From a virus, in the IMG/VR virus record IMGVR_UViG_3300025153_000010, positions 1 through 41,962 of that record: a DNA stretch of 41,962 nucleotides; one strand, written 5' to 3'. A program made the translations under genes and the position numbers. Below the pieces are notes generated by a model. That model was not told the origin of the DNA, made no database searches, and saw only the letters and a list, made by a program, of their open reading frames with translations. Below, piece by piece: positions 25,015-32,209 of the stretch (position 1 is the first letter of the stretch; each line of letters opens with the position of its first letter).

Positions 25015-28000
25015 CTAAAATGGAATGTCCCTTTGCTTGCCTGGGGCATCCTTAACTTGTTCTCTTTCAGAAACATTGCCTACGCTGGCTACCGTTGGTG
25101 TGTCCTGTTCCATTTTCTCATTTAAGCCCTCCAAGGAGAAACCGTCCAAAATCTCAGTGAGATACTCGTAATCGTAAGCAAGTGCCGATGTAGGAGAACC
25201 GCCGAATTTTATGTTTCGAATGCTGCCATAAAAGCCTTTGGCATGTTCCAAGTAATGTTTTAGCGACCCTGAGTCAAGCCCGTTCTTCCCGTACTGCTTT
25301 CTGTGTAATTCCAGGTACAATGGCTGAATCTTGCTGAGCCGCATGTATAGGACTTTTTTGGGACGGCCTTGATCCAGGATCTTCTCGGTGCTTTCGCCAT
25401 TCTCATACACCGTCAGCGATGGTACGGCTTTGATCAGAAACTCCTCATTGTCTTTAATGTGGCCCGTTCGGTACATGTATTCGACCATGTTCCAGAATGT
25501 ACTGGTCTCTTTGGATCCGGCTATGAGGGAATTCTGCTTACGAAGCATGTTTGAGGCCGTTTGCCGGATTTCCTCCTGCGTAAATGGGAAATCGATCAGA
25601 TCCTTTAAAACCTCGAACATTGAAAGCAGTACTGAGATATTTTTTACGAGACGGTCGTCAATGCCATGTTTGGAAAATGAGGATTTTAAAACATCGAACT
25701 GGGTGTTGTAGATATCGAAAAAGGTCTTTTCCACGATATCCCGGTGCACCGACAATTCTGCCGTAATGTGCCCAAAGTCCAGATTCTTGCCTCGCAAGTG
25801 AAAGGAGTCGAGCCGCTGGCGTTCTTCCTGGGAAAACTCAGTTTTGTCGTATTGTAGCAAAATGCACCTGGTGAAAAGTGCGATATCAGCTGTTGGCAAT
25901 TCCTGGCCACTCACAATACACCCAGATGAAACTGGGATAGACTTGTTTCGGTTATCCTTCGTCATGTCGGACTTGGTGTGGCCATTCCCATCGTAGGCGG
26001 TTTTGAGCGACTGCACCCGGCCCCAGTCAATACTATTGAGATACTCATCGAACCAAACAACTGCATTGCGGAACTCGGCGAAATGCTTGTAGAAACCTAC
26101 GCTGGTACCTGTGTTGAGCGCAAACGGCGGTCGAGCGTGGCCGAATAAATAGGACATAGACCATGCCATGGTGGACTTACCCGTTTGCGGCGGGCCAAAA
26201 AGGAATAAATGCGGAAAGCATCGGAAGCGATCAAACACAATATCCCTGAAAAGGCATGAAATGTAATACAGTAAACCGATGCGGCCATTATCGCCATGTA
26301 CGTCGCAAAACAGCTTGGCGTAGTCGGCAAAACTGATCGTTCCCTTGTTGTAGATGAATTTTTTGGCGTTCTGATACTCGTCGTCGTCGTTCATATAGAT
26401 CCTGGAAAGAGGTGGTATAAAATAGCGTTTGTCGCCGTGCTCTACGATGCCGTAACCGTCCTTATCCAGGGGTGTGAAAACGGGGCGGGTTACCTTTTCT
26501 AAATGCATTGGGGACTTTTGAGACTGAATGCCATTGGCAAAAGCATAAAATCCGTCCTTATGATATCCCAGGGTTTTCACTTCTTCGGCTTCCTTGGATT
26601 CATCGAAAAGCTTAGACTTGACTTTCATAAATTGCATGGGATTGCCCATGAAAATGAAGTTACCCTGAGACTCAACGTTTTTACGGAAGCCGTCCAGCTG
26701 GACAAACTCCGAGGGATCCAGGTCGACAACCTTCGACTTTTTCCAGCAGTTTTTGACTTCGTAGATCCGCTTGGGGTTGGACTTGGAAATGATCAGAAAC
26801 AGCGGGCGAATGGTAAAGTTGCTGCCAGGCTTAAACTTGTACATATACGATTTCTCGTCGTAGGTGGCGAACCAGTATTTGCCTTGCCACTCAACGAAAC
26901 CATATTTGCGAAACATCTTCCTGATTTCAGGAGTGTGCCAGGCTTCGAGAGATAATCCTACCTGCTCTATGTCGTCATCTTCTTCGTCGATGAAATCGTC
27001 GTCATCGTCAGATTCCGAATCTTCGGTCTTTTCCTTTTCCTCGGAAACAGGTTCTTTTGATTTGCTTTTGCCTTTTTTTCCCTTCTTAGCCTTTTTAGAG
27101 GCGTTTGGGGCTGGTTCTTCCTTTACTGGATCCGGCACCGGCGTTTCTGTCGATGGATGATCACTGGACACTACTTTTAACAAAGTCCTTAAATGTGCTT
27201 CAACTTCTTCTGGATCATGAAAAAATATAGTTTGTGGCTCGTTAACGATCTTCGGCGACACAATTCCAAGTAAAACAAGCTGATCCATGATTCGCCCAGC
27301 CCGATTGTATCCCAGTTTGAACAATCGTTGGATAAAGGAAGTACTACACTGCTGATCAGCAACAATAAGCATAGCAACATCAAAAAGTAAATCGTCGACT
27401 TCGTCCGGAAGTACCGGCACTTCTGCTGGTACGATATCGGGTTTAGGTTCGGTAACGTCGGGCACACCGTCGACTAACGGTGTTTCTGGCGATACTTCAG
27501 GTAAATTCTTCTTGTCCCAGGCAGCTTTAATCAGATCGTCAAGGTCTATTAGATTGTCGCCTCTTTGGTCGATGATGTGGTCGGCGATGTCATATCCATC
27601 GGTGCGGTCCGGAAATGGATCGACGACAGCGTGATTGATCTGATAACCTTCAAGCTTCCGAATGCTGCTGTTGGGTTTGCCTGGACGGCCAGCTATATCG
27701 GCATCACAAAGCCATACGACCCGGCGTCCAAATACGGCTGGTATTTTGGCATCGGTAAGGCCGGTATTGGCTGCACAAGCGAGCCAGTCGTACTGTGGAT
27801 AGAAAAAGGAAGCTACAACGGCTGTCTTTTCGGACTCCACAATGATAACCGTCTTTTTCTTGTCAGGATCTAGCAGGTGCTCACCGTAAAGGCACAACAT
27901 AAAACGTTTCAGTTCGTCGTCTGGCTGTTTGAGGCTGAATGCCAGAAAGTCCTTATTGCGATGACCATCCGTCTTGTAAAGGATGCTTTTCCCGTTCACG

Positions 28001-28410
28001 ATCCGGCCTTCCCGATCCTTGAAAACGAACATCGTTTTGTTGATTTCACCACCCATACCCCATTTTTGAAAATGAAGCATGGTAATACCAAGCCTATTGG
28101 TAAGGTAGGTGTGCAGGTTGGTATAAAGGCGGGCTTGGGCCTTGGTCAAGCGCTCCAATTGGGGGCCTTCAGGGAATACCTGGACGGGTTGTGGTGGCGG
28201 CGGGCCTGGCTCTTTGCCTTCGGTCTTTATTCCCTTTGGCGGTAAGTGGATCCCGCAAGTGTTTTGCCGATCGCAAATGCCGAAGTCGTCAAGGCGCTTG
28301 CCCTCTATATCTTCATAATAGCGAAACACGCCATTATGGTCACAATTGGGGCATGTGCCCTTTTTCTTCGGATGCTTTTCGAGCCTAAAAGGATACTCAT
28401 TGGACTGCAT
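25015..28410 (-). CDS. Primase-helicase with internal FtsK-gamma-like winged helix
   Basis: 1131 aa. Order of parts: zinc finger (Cys20, Cys23, Cys46, Cys52); TOPRIM primase domain with IVESEKTA (Glu192) and LCDAD (Asp236, Asp238); a winged-helix segment near residues 338-400 matching the FtsK gamma pattern (CSTSFIQRLFKLGYNRAGRI, then MDQLVLLGIVSP); an acidic/Lys-rich linker; an ATPase of DUF927/SF3-like type with Walker A GPPQTGKST (Lys745) and Walker B WFDEY (Asp788, Glu789). It would unwind and prime at the phage origin, which lies just behind its stop. The start is nested in the preceding SANT-like gene. One GTAGGCA-type copy (25077-25083) lies inside its 3' end. Confidence 0.88.
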   Translation of the reverse strand: MQSNEYPFRLEKHPKKKGTCPNCDHNGVFRYYEDIEGKRLDDFGICDRQNTCGIHLPPKGIKTEGKEPGPPPPQPVQVFPEGPQLERLTKAQARLYTNLHTYLTNRLGITMLHFQKWGMGGEINKTMFVFKDREGRIVNGKSILYKTDGHRNKDFLAFSLKQPDDELKRFMLCLYGEHLLDPDKKKTVIIVESEKTAVVASFFYPQYDWLACAANTGLTDAKIPAVFGRRVVWLCDADIAGRPGKPNSSIRKLEGYQINHAVVDPFPDRTDGYDIADHIIDQRGDNLIDLDDLIKAAWDKKNLPEVSPETPLVDGVPDVTEPKPDIVPAEVPVLPDEVDDLLFDVAMLIVADQQCSTSFIQRLFKLGYNRAGRIMDQLVLLGIVSPKIVNEPQTIFFHDPEEVEAHLRTLLKVVSSDHPSTETPVPDPVKEEPAPNASKKAKKGKKGKSKSKEPVSEEKEKTEDSESDDDDDFIDEEDDDIEQVGLSLEAWHTPEIRKMFRKYGFVEWQGKYWFATYDEKSYMYKFKPGSNFTIRPLFLIISKSNPKRIYEVKNCWKKSKVVDLDPSEFVQLDGFRKNVESQGNFIFMGNPMQFMKVKSKLFDESKEAEEVKTLGYHKDGFYAFANGIQSQKSPMHLEKVTRPVFTPLDKDGYGIVEHGDKRYFIPPLSRIYMNDDDEYQNAKKFIYNKGTISFADYAKLFCDVHGDNGRIGLLYYISCLFRDIVFDRFRCFPHLFLFGPPQTGKSTMAWSMSYLFGHARPPFALNTGTSVGFYKHFAEFRNAVVWFDEYLNSIDWGRVQSLKTAYDGNGHTKSDMTKDNRNKSIPVSSGCIVSGQELPTADIALFTRCILLQYDKTEFSQEERQRLDSFHLRGKNLDFGHITAELSVHRDIVEKTFFDIYNTQFDVLKSSFSKHGIDDRLVKNISVLLSMFEVLKDLIDFPFTQEEIRQTASNMLRKQNSLIAGSKETSTFWNMVEYMYRTGHIKDNEEFLIKAVPSLTVYENGESTEKILDQGRPKKVLYMRLSKIQPLYLELHRKQYGKNGLDSGSLKHYLEHAKGFYGSIRNIKFGGSPTSALAYDYEYLTEILDGFSLEGLNEKMEQDTPTVASVGNVSEREQVKDAPGKQRDIPF

Positions 28411-28846
28411 ATAAAATTCGTTCAGCTCGTTTTCTGATAATTGATCGTCGGGTGAGCTCGATGAGCAAACCGTGTTCTTGTTTTATTTTGGCATGCTTGC
28501 TTTTGGGATGCCGGAAACAGATTGACAAAATGTAATTGTCGGTAACCTGGTCGCGTTCCAGCTTGTAAGTTTGCCGGGCGGGTTCGGTGTTATACCGTTG
28601 CTGCCTGTTGTTTCTTTGCCGGATGGCCATCAGTTGCTCGGGTGTTCGAAACAGCTCCATGCGAACCCGTTTTTTGGCAATTCGCTTGCGTGTCCATGGG
28701 GTAAACTTCCGGGGAAAACGCTGGTTCATTTGCTCCGACATCTCGACATCTCCCATGTGTGCATAATGTGAAACAAGGAAAGAGATTTGGGCTTTTGTCC
28801 ACTTATTAAGTTCAACGGTGAAGGGCATACGTACGATTTTTGTCAT
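28397..28846 (-). CDS. SANT/Myb-like DNA-binding protein (putative)
   Basis: 149 aa, very basic. WTKAQISFLVSHYAHMGDVE followed by FTPWTRKRIAKKRVRMELFR fits the pattern of small SANT/Myb-like helical DNA-binding domains common in Bacteroidota mobile elements (WT...FL..HY..MG..E). The C-terminal half is basic and helical. It overlaps the primase-helicase start by 14 nt, suggesting a replication or gene control role. Confidence 0.6.
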   Translation of the reverse strand: MTKIVRMPFTVELNKWTKAQISFLVSHYAHMGDVEMSEQMNQRFPRKFTPWTRKRIAKKRVRMELFRTPEQLMAIRQRNNRQQRYNTEPARQTYKLERDQVTDNYILSICFRHPKSKHAKIKQEHGLLIELTRRSIIRKRAERILYAVQ

Positions 28847-29109
28847 TGGGCTGCACCTCCTTTCGCCTCGCTAAGTGCCGGAAAAATGAACTTGTCGAAC
28901 CGGGTAAATCCTTGTAACAAGGTGCCCAGAATGTGGGTGTTCCAGTGAATGCCCTGGTCGGTGATACTGGACACGTTGGCGACGTAATGCCATCCTACAA
29001 TGATATCAGCGGCATGTATGTACCGATGACCAAAAAGTATCACAAGCTTGTAAGCGATGTAATCCATGGTGAAAACTTCACCGGCAAGGAAACGATCCTG
29101 ATTATTCAT
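28843..29109 (-). CDS. Small early protein, paralogue A
   Basis: 88 aa. Shares the order I-[TD]-x-QG-[IF]-x-W-x-x-x-ILG-x-x-x-x-G and a C-terminal G-G-x-x-Q with its upstream neighbour at 29106, which indicates a tandem duplication. Overlaps both neighbours by four bases. Beta-rich, with a His/Trp centre (AADIIVGWHYVANV). Function unknown. Confidence 0.6.
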   Translation of the reverse strand: MNNQDRFLAGEVFTMDYIAYKLVILFGHRYIHAADIIVGWHYVANVSSITDQGIHWNTHILGTLLQGFTRFDKFIFPALSEAKGGAAQ

Positions 29110-29357
29110 TGTGGCGATCCTCCTTCCCTGAATTCCAAATTAGAAAATGAGATGTATCCCTTGACAGGTTTTCCAAGAATGTTTCTTTGCCAATAGAACC
29201 CTTGGTTTGTAACTTTTACTACAATAGCAAACCACTCGAAAACGCCTTCGCTGTTTCGGATAAGCACCACGTGGTGGCTGGCCTGCTTTTTTATTTTGTG
29301 AATCCACCCATCACCTGTGCTGAATGGAGCCCCTGATAAAACTGTGTCATTTTTCAT
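29106..29357 (-). CDS. Small early protein, paralogue B
   Basis: 83 aa. Centre HHVVLIRNSEGVFEWFAIVV, then VTNQGFYWQRNILGKPVKGY, ending REGGSPQ. The second half aligns by eye with paralogue A (ITDQGIHWNTHILG...GGAAQ). Four-base overlaps on both sides. Function unknown. Confidence 0.6.
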   Translation of the reverse strand: MKNDTVLSGAPFSTGDGWIHKIKKQASHHVVLIRNSEGVFEWFAIVVKVTNQGFYWQRNILGKPVKGYISFSNLEFREGGSPQ

Positions 29358-29602
29358 TTCTTAGACCCTCCTTCCATGTTGAGCGCTTTGCAGATCTTAT
29401 AATCGAGGTAGCTCCTGATTGTGATATAGGTCACGTGCCGGTTGAAATGCTCGTTCATGGGTTCGGTACCCTTGGCTGCGTGCGCCAGTTCAAGACTTGA
29501 CTTGGCGTAGTCATCGACCTTGGACTGGATACGTCCCAGCTCGTCCAGGGTGTCGGGAAGTTGCTCTTTATTGTACAGATCTATAATTTCTTCGATACTC
29601 AT
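29354..29602 (-). CDS. Small helical early protein
   Basis: 82 aa, MSIEEIIDLYNKEQLPDTL. Helical, with an acidic N-terminus and a basic C-terminus (LDYKICKALNMEGGSKK). Four-base overlaps with both neighbours. No family recognised. Confidence 0.55.
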   Translation of the reverse strand: MSIEEIIDLYNKEQLPDTLDELGRIQSKVDDYAKSSLELAHAAKGTEPMNEHFNRHVTYITIRSYLDYKICKALNMEGGSKK

Positions 29603-29799
29603 AGAATGGACGGTTTAAGGAAAATCCAGTCGGATTTGGTGATGATGTAAAAACAATGTGGGCATTCATGCTTATAAAGATCTTCGAGCAAGGCGTGAAA
29701 TATTTTGGCCTTCTGGTGGCGGCTGCATTTGGGACACTGGATGTAATCGTTATCCCTTGGCAGTTGATCATTATCTGGGACAACTGTTGTTTTTGACAT
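29599..29799 (-). CDS. Small zinc-ribbon protein
   Basis: 66 aa with two CPxC pairs, CPKC and CPHC, about 23 residues apart, the layout of a zinc ribbon. The start is 29 nt inside the upstream membrane peptide gene. It could be a nucleic-acid-binding or protein-binding early regulator. Function unknown. Confidence 0.6.
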   Translation of the reverse strand: MSKTTVVPDNDQLPRDNDYIQCPKCSRHQKAKIFHALLEDLYKHECPHCFYIITKSDWIFLKPSIL

Positions 29800-29914
29800 G
29801 GCTCGAAGGTTTGAACTGGTGAAGCACTGCCTTTGCCAGGCGAATGCCGAAGTAGAAAATCACAAGGAAAAATGACAGGATGAGCATTACGAAAAAGCGG
29901 TCGATGGACGTCAT
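29771..29914 (-). CDS. 47-residue single-span membrane peptide
   Basis: ATG 29914 (overlapping the previous TGA as ATGA) to TAA 29771: MTSIDRFFVMLILSFFLVIF then a basic tail (RLAKAVLHQFKPSSH). One transmembrane helix. Supported by coupled junctions. Function unknown. Confidence 0.5.
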   Translation of the reverse strand: MTSIDRFFVMLILSFFLVIFYFGIRLAKAVLHQFKPSSHVKNNSCPR

Positions 29915-30069
29915 GATTGTTTGGGTTTTTTGAAAATGATGGAATAGGATACAAGGAGAAAAAAGGCAACACAGACCAGGAAGGAAAAATGGTCAGTCAA
30001 TAGATTGGCTATACCTTCTCCGGTAAGCAAAATGCCAATTACGGCAAGGGCGTTTTGGGTGGTACTCAT
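29911..30069 (-). CDS. 52-residue two-span membrane peptide
   Basis: ATG 30069 to TGA 29911: MSTTQNALAVIGILLTGEG, then a hydrophobic FSFLVCVAFFLLVSYSIIF and a basic end (KKPKQS). Two hydrophobic segments. The stop overlaps the next start as ATGA. With its neighbour it forms a pair of early membrane peptides, plausible superinfection exclusion or anti-host factors (inference). Confidence 0.5.
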   Translation of the reverse strand: MSTTQNALAVIGILLTGEGIANLLTDHFSFLVCVAFFLLVSYSIIFKKPKQS

Positions 30070-30081
30070 GAGATTGACGGG

Positions 30082-30366
30082 TTAAGATTTGACAGACCGG
30101 GAGGAAAGACCTTGTTTTTGCAGAATAGATTTTTGGGAAACGGAGTGAACAATTTCCTTCATATCTGCAATGATCTTTCTCAGGGACTCATTGCCGGTAG
30201 TCCCCTTACCGATGTTTTGCCAGGCATGCAAACCGGTGTCAGTGCCGTGCCAATCGCTATGTTTTTTCAACAGAGAGCGCCACTTCGTTTTATGCAGTGG
30301 ATAAAGCCTACGAAACTCTGCTAGCAGGAGTTCCTTGTTACCATTTACTAAGTCAGTGTTTGCCAT
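30082..30366 (-). CDS. First gene of leftward early operon
   Basis: 94 aa, basic and helical (LLLAEFRRLYPLHKTKWRSL, then SDWHGTDTGLHAWQNIGKG). It faces the repressor gene across the operator region, where a Cro-like or early regulatory gene is usual, but no helix-turn-helix can be identified with confidence. It is followed after 12 nt by the small membrane peptide genes. Confidence 0.6.
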   Translation of the reverse strand: MANTDLVNGNKELLLAEFRRLYPLHKTKWRSLLKKHSDWHGTDTGLHAWQNIGKGTTGNESLRKIIADMKEIVHSVSQKSILQKQGLSSRSVKS

Positions 30367-30383
30367 TGTGAATTGTTTATTAC

Positions 30384-30427
30384 ATTTACGAGGTAATTAT
30401 TACCTATCTAATAATTACGATGTAAAT
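30384..30427. promoter_or_regulatory. Operator-like inverted repeat between early gene and repressor
   Basis: Two 19-bp arms (30384-30402 and 30409-30427) matching at 16 of 19 positions around a 6-nt spacer; inner arm GTAATTATTA. It lies in the divergent AT-rich gap next to the first leftward early gene. Probable repressor or Cro operator and early promoter region. Confidence 0.55.
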
Positions 30428-30429
30428 AT

Positions 30430-30449
30430 AAATCACAATAATGTGATTT
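30430..30449. promoter_or_regulatory. Second operator-like palindrome
   Basis: AAATCACA and TGTGATTT as 8-bp arms around a 4-nt centre, with a further CAGTGATTTT half site at 30472-30481 just before the repressor start. Its sequence differs from the neighbouring 19-bp repeat, so two regulators or two site classes may exist. Confidence 0.5.
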
Positions 30450-30486
30450 TAAAATAAAAAACTCAACGTTACAGTGATTTTAAATT

Positions 30487-31146
30487 ATGACTAATCCTAA
30501 TACTGTGAACATCAATTACTTAGACCTTAAAGCTATTCGCAAAAAAAATAAGTGGACTCAGGCAGATCTAGCCAGAAAGCTTGGGGTGCATTTAAATACA
30601 GTCCTTGGATACGAAAAAGGCAATGTGATTCCCGAATCAAAACAGAACCTTCTAGCCTTAATTCTTGCCGGTGGCAGTGATACGGAAAACTCACAAGACA
30701 TCACAAACGGCAAACTCACCGTCAATGAATACATTGACCTCGAATACATTCCAGTAAAGGCCCGTGCTGGCTTTGCTGAAATGGAGAATATTGGCCATCC
30801 TGTTTTTGAAACCTATCGGGTGCTCCGTACGGAAGAAGGGGAAGCGTTCAAAAAACAGGTTGTGATTGAGATCGACGGGGATAGCATGGAGCCTAACTAC
30901 ATGAGCGGCTCTAAAGTAAGATGCAAAGAGGTGCCGGACGGGGATTGGCAATACCTGAACAGCGGCGTATATGTGGTAGTGTACAGCAACTTCTTTGTGG
31001 TGAAACGGGTAAAGAACAGCCCTGCCAATGGCATACTTTCGCTTCACAGCGACAACACCGAAACAGGCGGTACTACAGATGTGCCGTTAAGCGATGTGAG
31101 GAAGATATGGAGGGTGATGCGGATTGTGGATGCACCGGCTCGGTGA
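30487..31146 (+). CDS. CI/LexA-like repressor (XRE HTH + S24 peptidase)
   Basis: 219 aa. An N-terminal XRE helix-turn-helix (WTQADLARKLGVHLNTVLGY, residues about 22-41) and a C-terminal S24 domain: self-cleavage site Ala94-Gly95 in KARAGF, nucleophile Ser133 in DGDSMEP, and general base Lys173 in FVVKRVKN. Maintains lysogeny and should cleave itself when RecA is activated, linking induction to DNA damage. Transcribed away from the early operon across the operator region. Confidence 0.92.
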   Translation: MTNPNTVNINYLDLKAIRKKNKWTQADLARKLGVHLNTVLGYEKGNVIPESKQNLLALILAGGSDTENSQDITNGKLTVNEYIDLEYIPVKARAGFAEMENIGHPVFETYRVLRTEEGEAFKKQVVIEIDGDSMEPNYMSGSKVRCKEVPDGDWQYLNSGVYVVVYSNFFVVKRVKNSPANGILSLHSDNTETGGTTDVPLSDVRKIWRVMRIVDAPAR

Positions 31147-31196
31147 AAAACTAACTTATACTCAACGTCTTAATTAACCATAAACAACTACCCTAC

Positions 31197-31928
31197 ATGA
31201 AAAACAGAACTACTGCCGGAATTTTAGCCATCCTTTTGGGTGGTCTTGGAGTGCACCGCTTTTACCTCGGACAAATTGGATTAGGGATATTGTATCTGGT
31301 CTTCTGTTGGACATTTATTCCTTCGATCATCGCCCTGGTTGACGGTATTATTTTCTTGACAAAATCAGATGATGAGTTCAATTTGAAATACGGTAAAGAC
31401 ACCCCGGTAAAGGCAGTCCCTGCTAGCGCCAATCCTATTCCGGCCAAACAAGTAAGTTCAATTAAAGAGTTGTTTTCCCACGACTTCGAAGCCTTTGATG
31501 ATAAACAATTTAACGTATTGGGTAAGGAGACCAATTCGGAGGGGAAAATCATCATGAAATACAGGAAGGCGCTTTCTTACAAAGAGGCCGGGCTTTTTGA
31601 TATCATAAATGTCAATGACATAGAAGGTTCTAGAAATTACACTTTTGAAAATGGCCGATTCAACAAAGCGGATTACCCGGCTGTCGAAAGTCTTATTACC
31701 TCACTTTATTATTTATTGGGTAAGGACTCGTCGTTCAATGGCCTGCTTACTGTGGATGAAAAGGAAAGATTTCTTGACGGTAGCTTTCCCAGGATCAACA
31801 GGATGTGGACTGATGAACACCTCACTAACCCAGTGATGGTGACCTTTGACAAAGATGGTTACGAGTTGACGGTTTTTGGGTTTAAATCCCTGCCCTCTAA
31901 ATCCACCGCTCCAATTGAGCAAGAATGA
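31197..31928 (+). CDS. TM2-domain membrane protein, lysogenic conversion candidate
   Basis: 243 aa. Two transmembrane helices of TM2 type at the N-terminus (GILAILLGGLGVHRFYLGQ, then GILYLVFCWTFIPSIIALVD) followed by a soluble C-terminal domain of about 170 residues of unknown fold. It sits between the repressor and attP on the same strand as the repressor, the classic place for genes expressed in the prophage state. Superinfection exclusion or a host-surface change is plausible (inference). Confidence 0.7.
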   Translation: MKNRTTAGILAILLGGLGVHRFYLGQIGLGILYLVFCWTFIPSIIALVDGIIFLTKSDDEFNLKYGKDTPVKAVPASANPIPAKQVSSIKELFSHDFEAFDDKQFNVLGKETNSEGKIIMKYRKALSYKEAGLFDIINVNDIEGSRNYTFENGRFNKADYPAVESLITSLYYLLGKDSSFNGLLTVDEKERFLDGSFPRINRMWTDEHLTNPVMVTFDKDGYELTVFGFKSLPSKSTAPIEQE

Positions 31929-31946
31929 TAAATGCCACCAGAAACC

Positions 31947-31968
31947 CGTGTCAATTACGTGTCAATTT
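31947..31968 (+). repeat. Integrase arm-type sites, left pair
   Basis: Two tandem 11-bp copies of CGTGTCAATT(A/T). They correspond to the pair CGTGCCAATTA at 32164-32185, on the other side of the tRNA-derived core. The arrangement is as expected for P and P' arms of a tyrosine integrase. Confidence 0.6.
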
Positions 31969-32059
31969 GAAAGAATAATGGTCGTCAAAAGAGGCTAAAA
32001 AGGGCCTCATGTCAGTAAATTTTCATCAAAAAACTGCCTCTATGCGTCAGAAACGGCAT

Positions 32060-32146
32060 ATGCAGGTCAAACGTGTGAGGGTTCGAATCCCTCAACTCCC
32101 ACATTGCGTAAAGGCCTATAAATCAAACGATTATAGGCCTTTTTCT
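32060..32146 (+). other. attP core: tRNA 3' end with its terminator
   Basis: GAGGG TTCGAAT CCCTC (32077-32093) is a perfect T-arm and loop, followed by seven acceptor-strand bases AACTCCC and a discriminator A. CCA is not encoded. The 5' half of the tRNA is absent, so this is a 3' tRNA fragment that would restore the host gene on integration. It is followed by a perfect 12-bp hairpin (32110-32121 and 32131-32142) with T-run, a terminator for the restored tRNA. The expected host tRNA begins GGGAGTT; its identity cannot be read here. Confidence 0.7.
32110..32146 (+). terminator. Intrinsic terminator after tRNA fragment
   Basis: AAAGGCCTATAA paired with TTATAGGCCTTT across a 9-nt loop, followed by TTTTC on the plus strand. 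Probably part of the host-identical attachment segment. Confidence 0.7.
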
Positions 32147-32163
32147 TTGGCCAAAAGTGACCC

Positions 32164-32185
32164 CGTGCCAATTACGTGCCAATTA
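32164..32185 (+). repeat. Integrase arm-type sites, right pair
   Basis: Two perfect tandem copies of CGTGCCAATTA between the core and the integrase start. Counterpart of the left pair at 31947-31968. Confidence 0.6.
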
Positions 32186-32209
32186 ACTTTAGATTTTCAG
32201 GGTTTAACA

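Noticed and set aside
32060-32103. Functional tRNA gene
   Set aside because: Only T-arm and acceptor 3' strand are present; no D-arm or anticodon stem upstream that folds with it.
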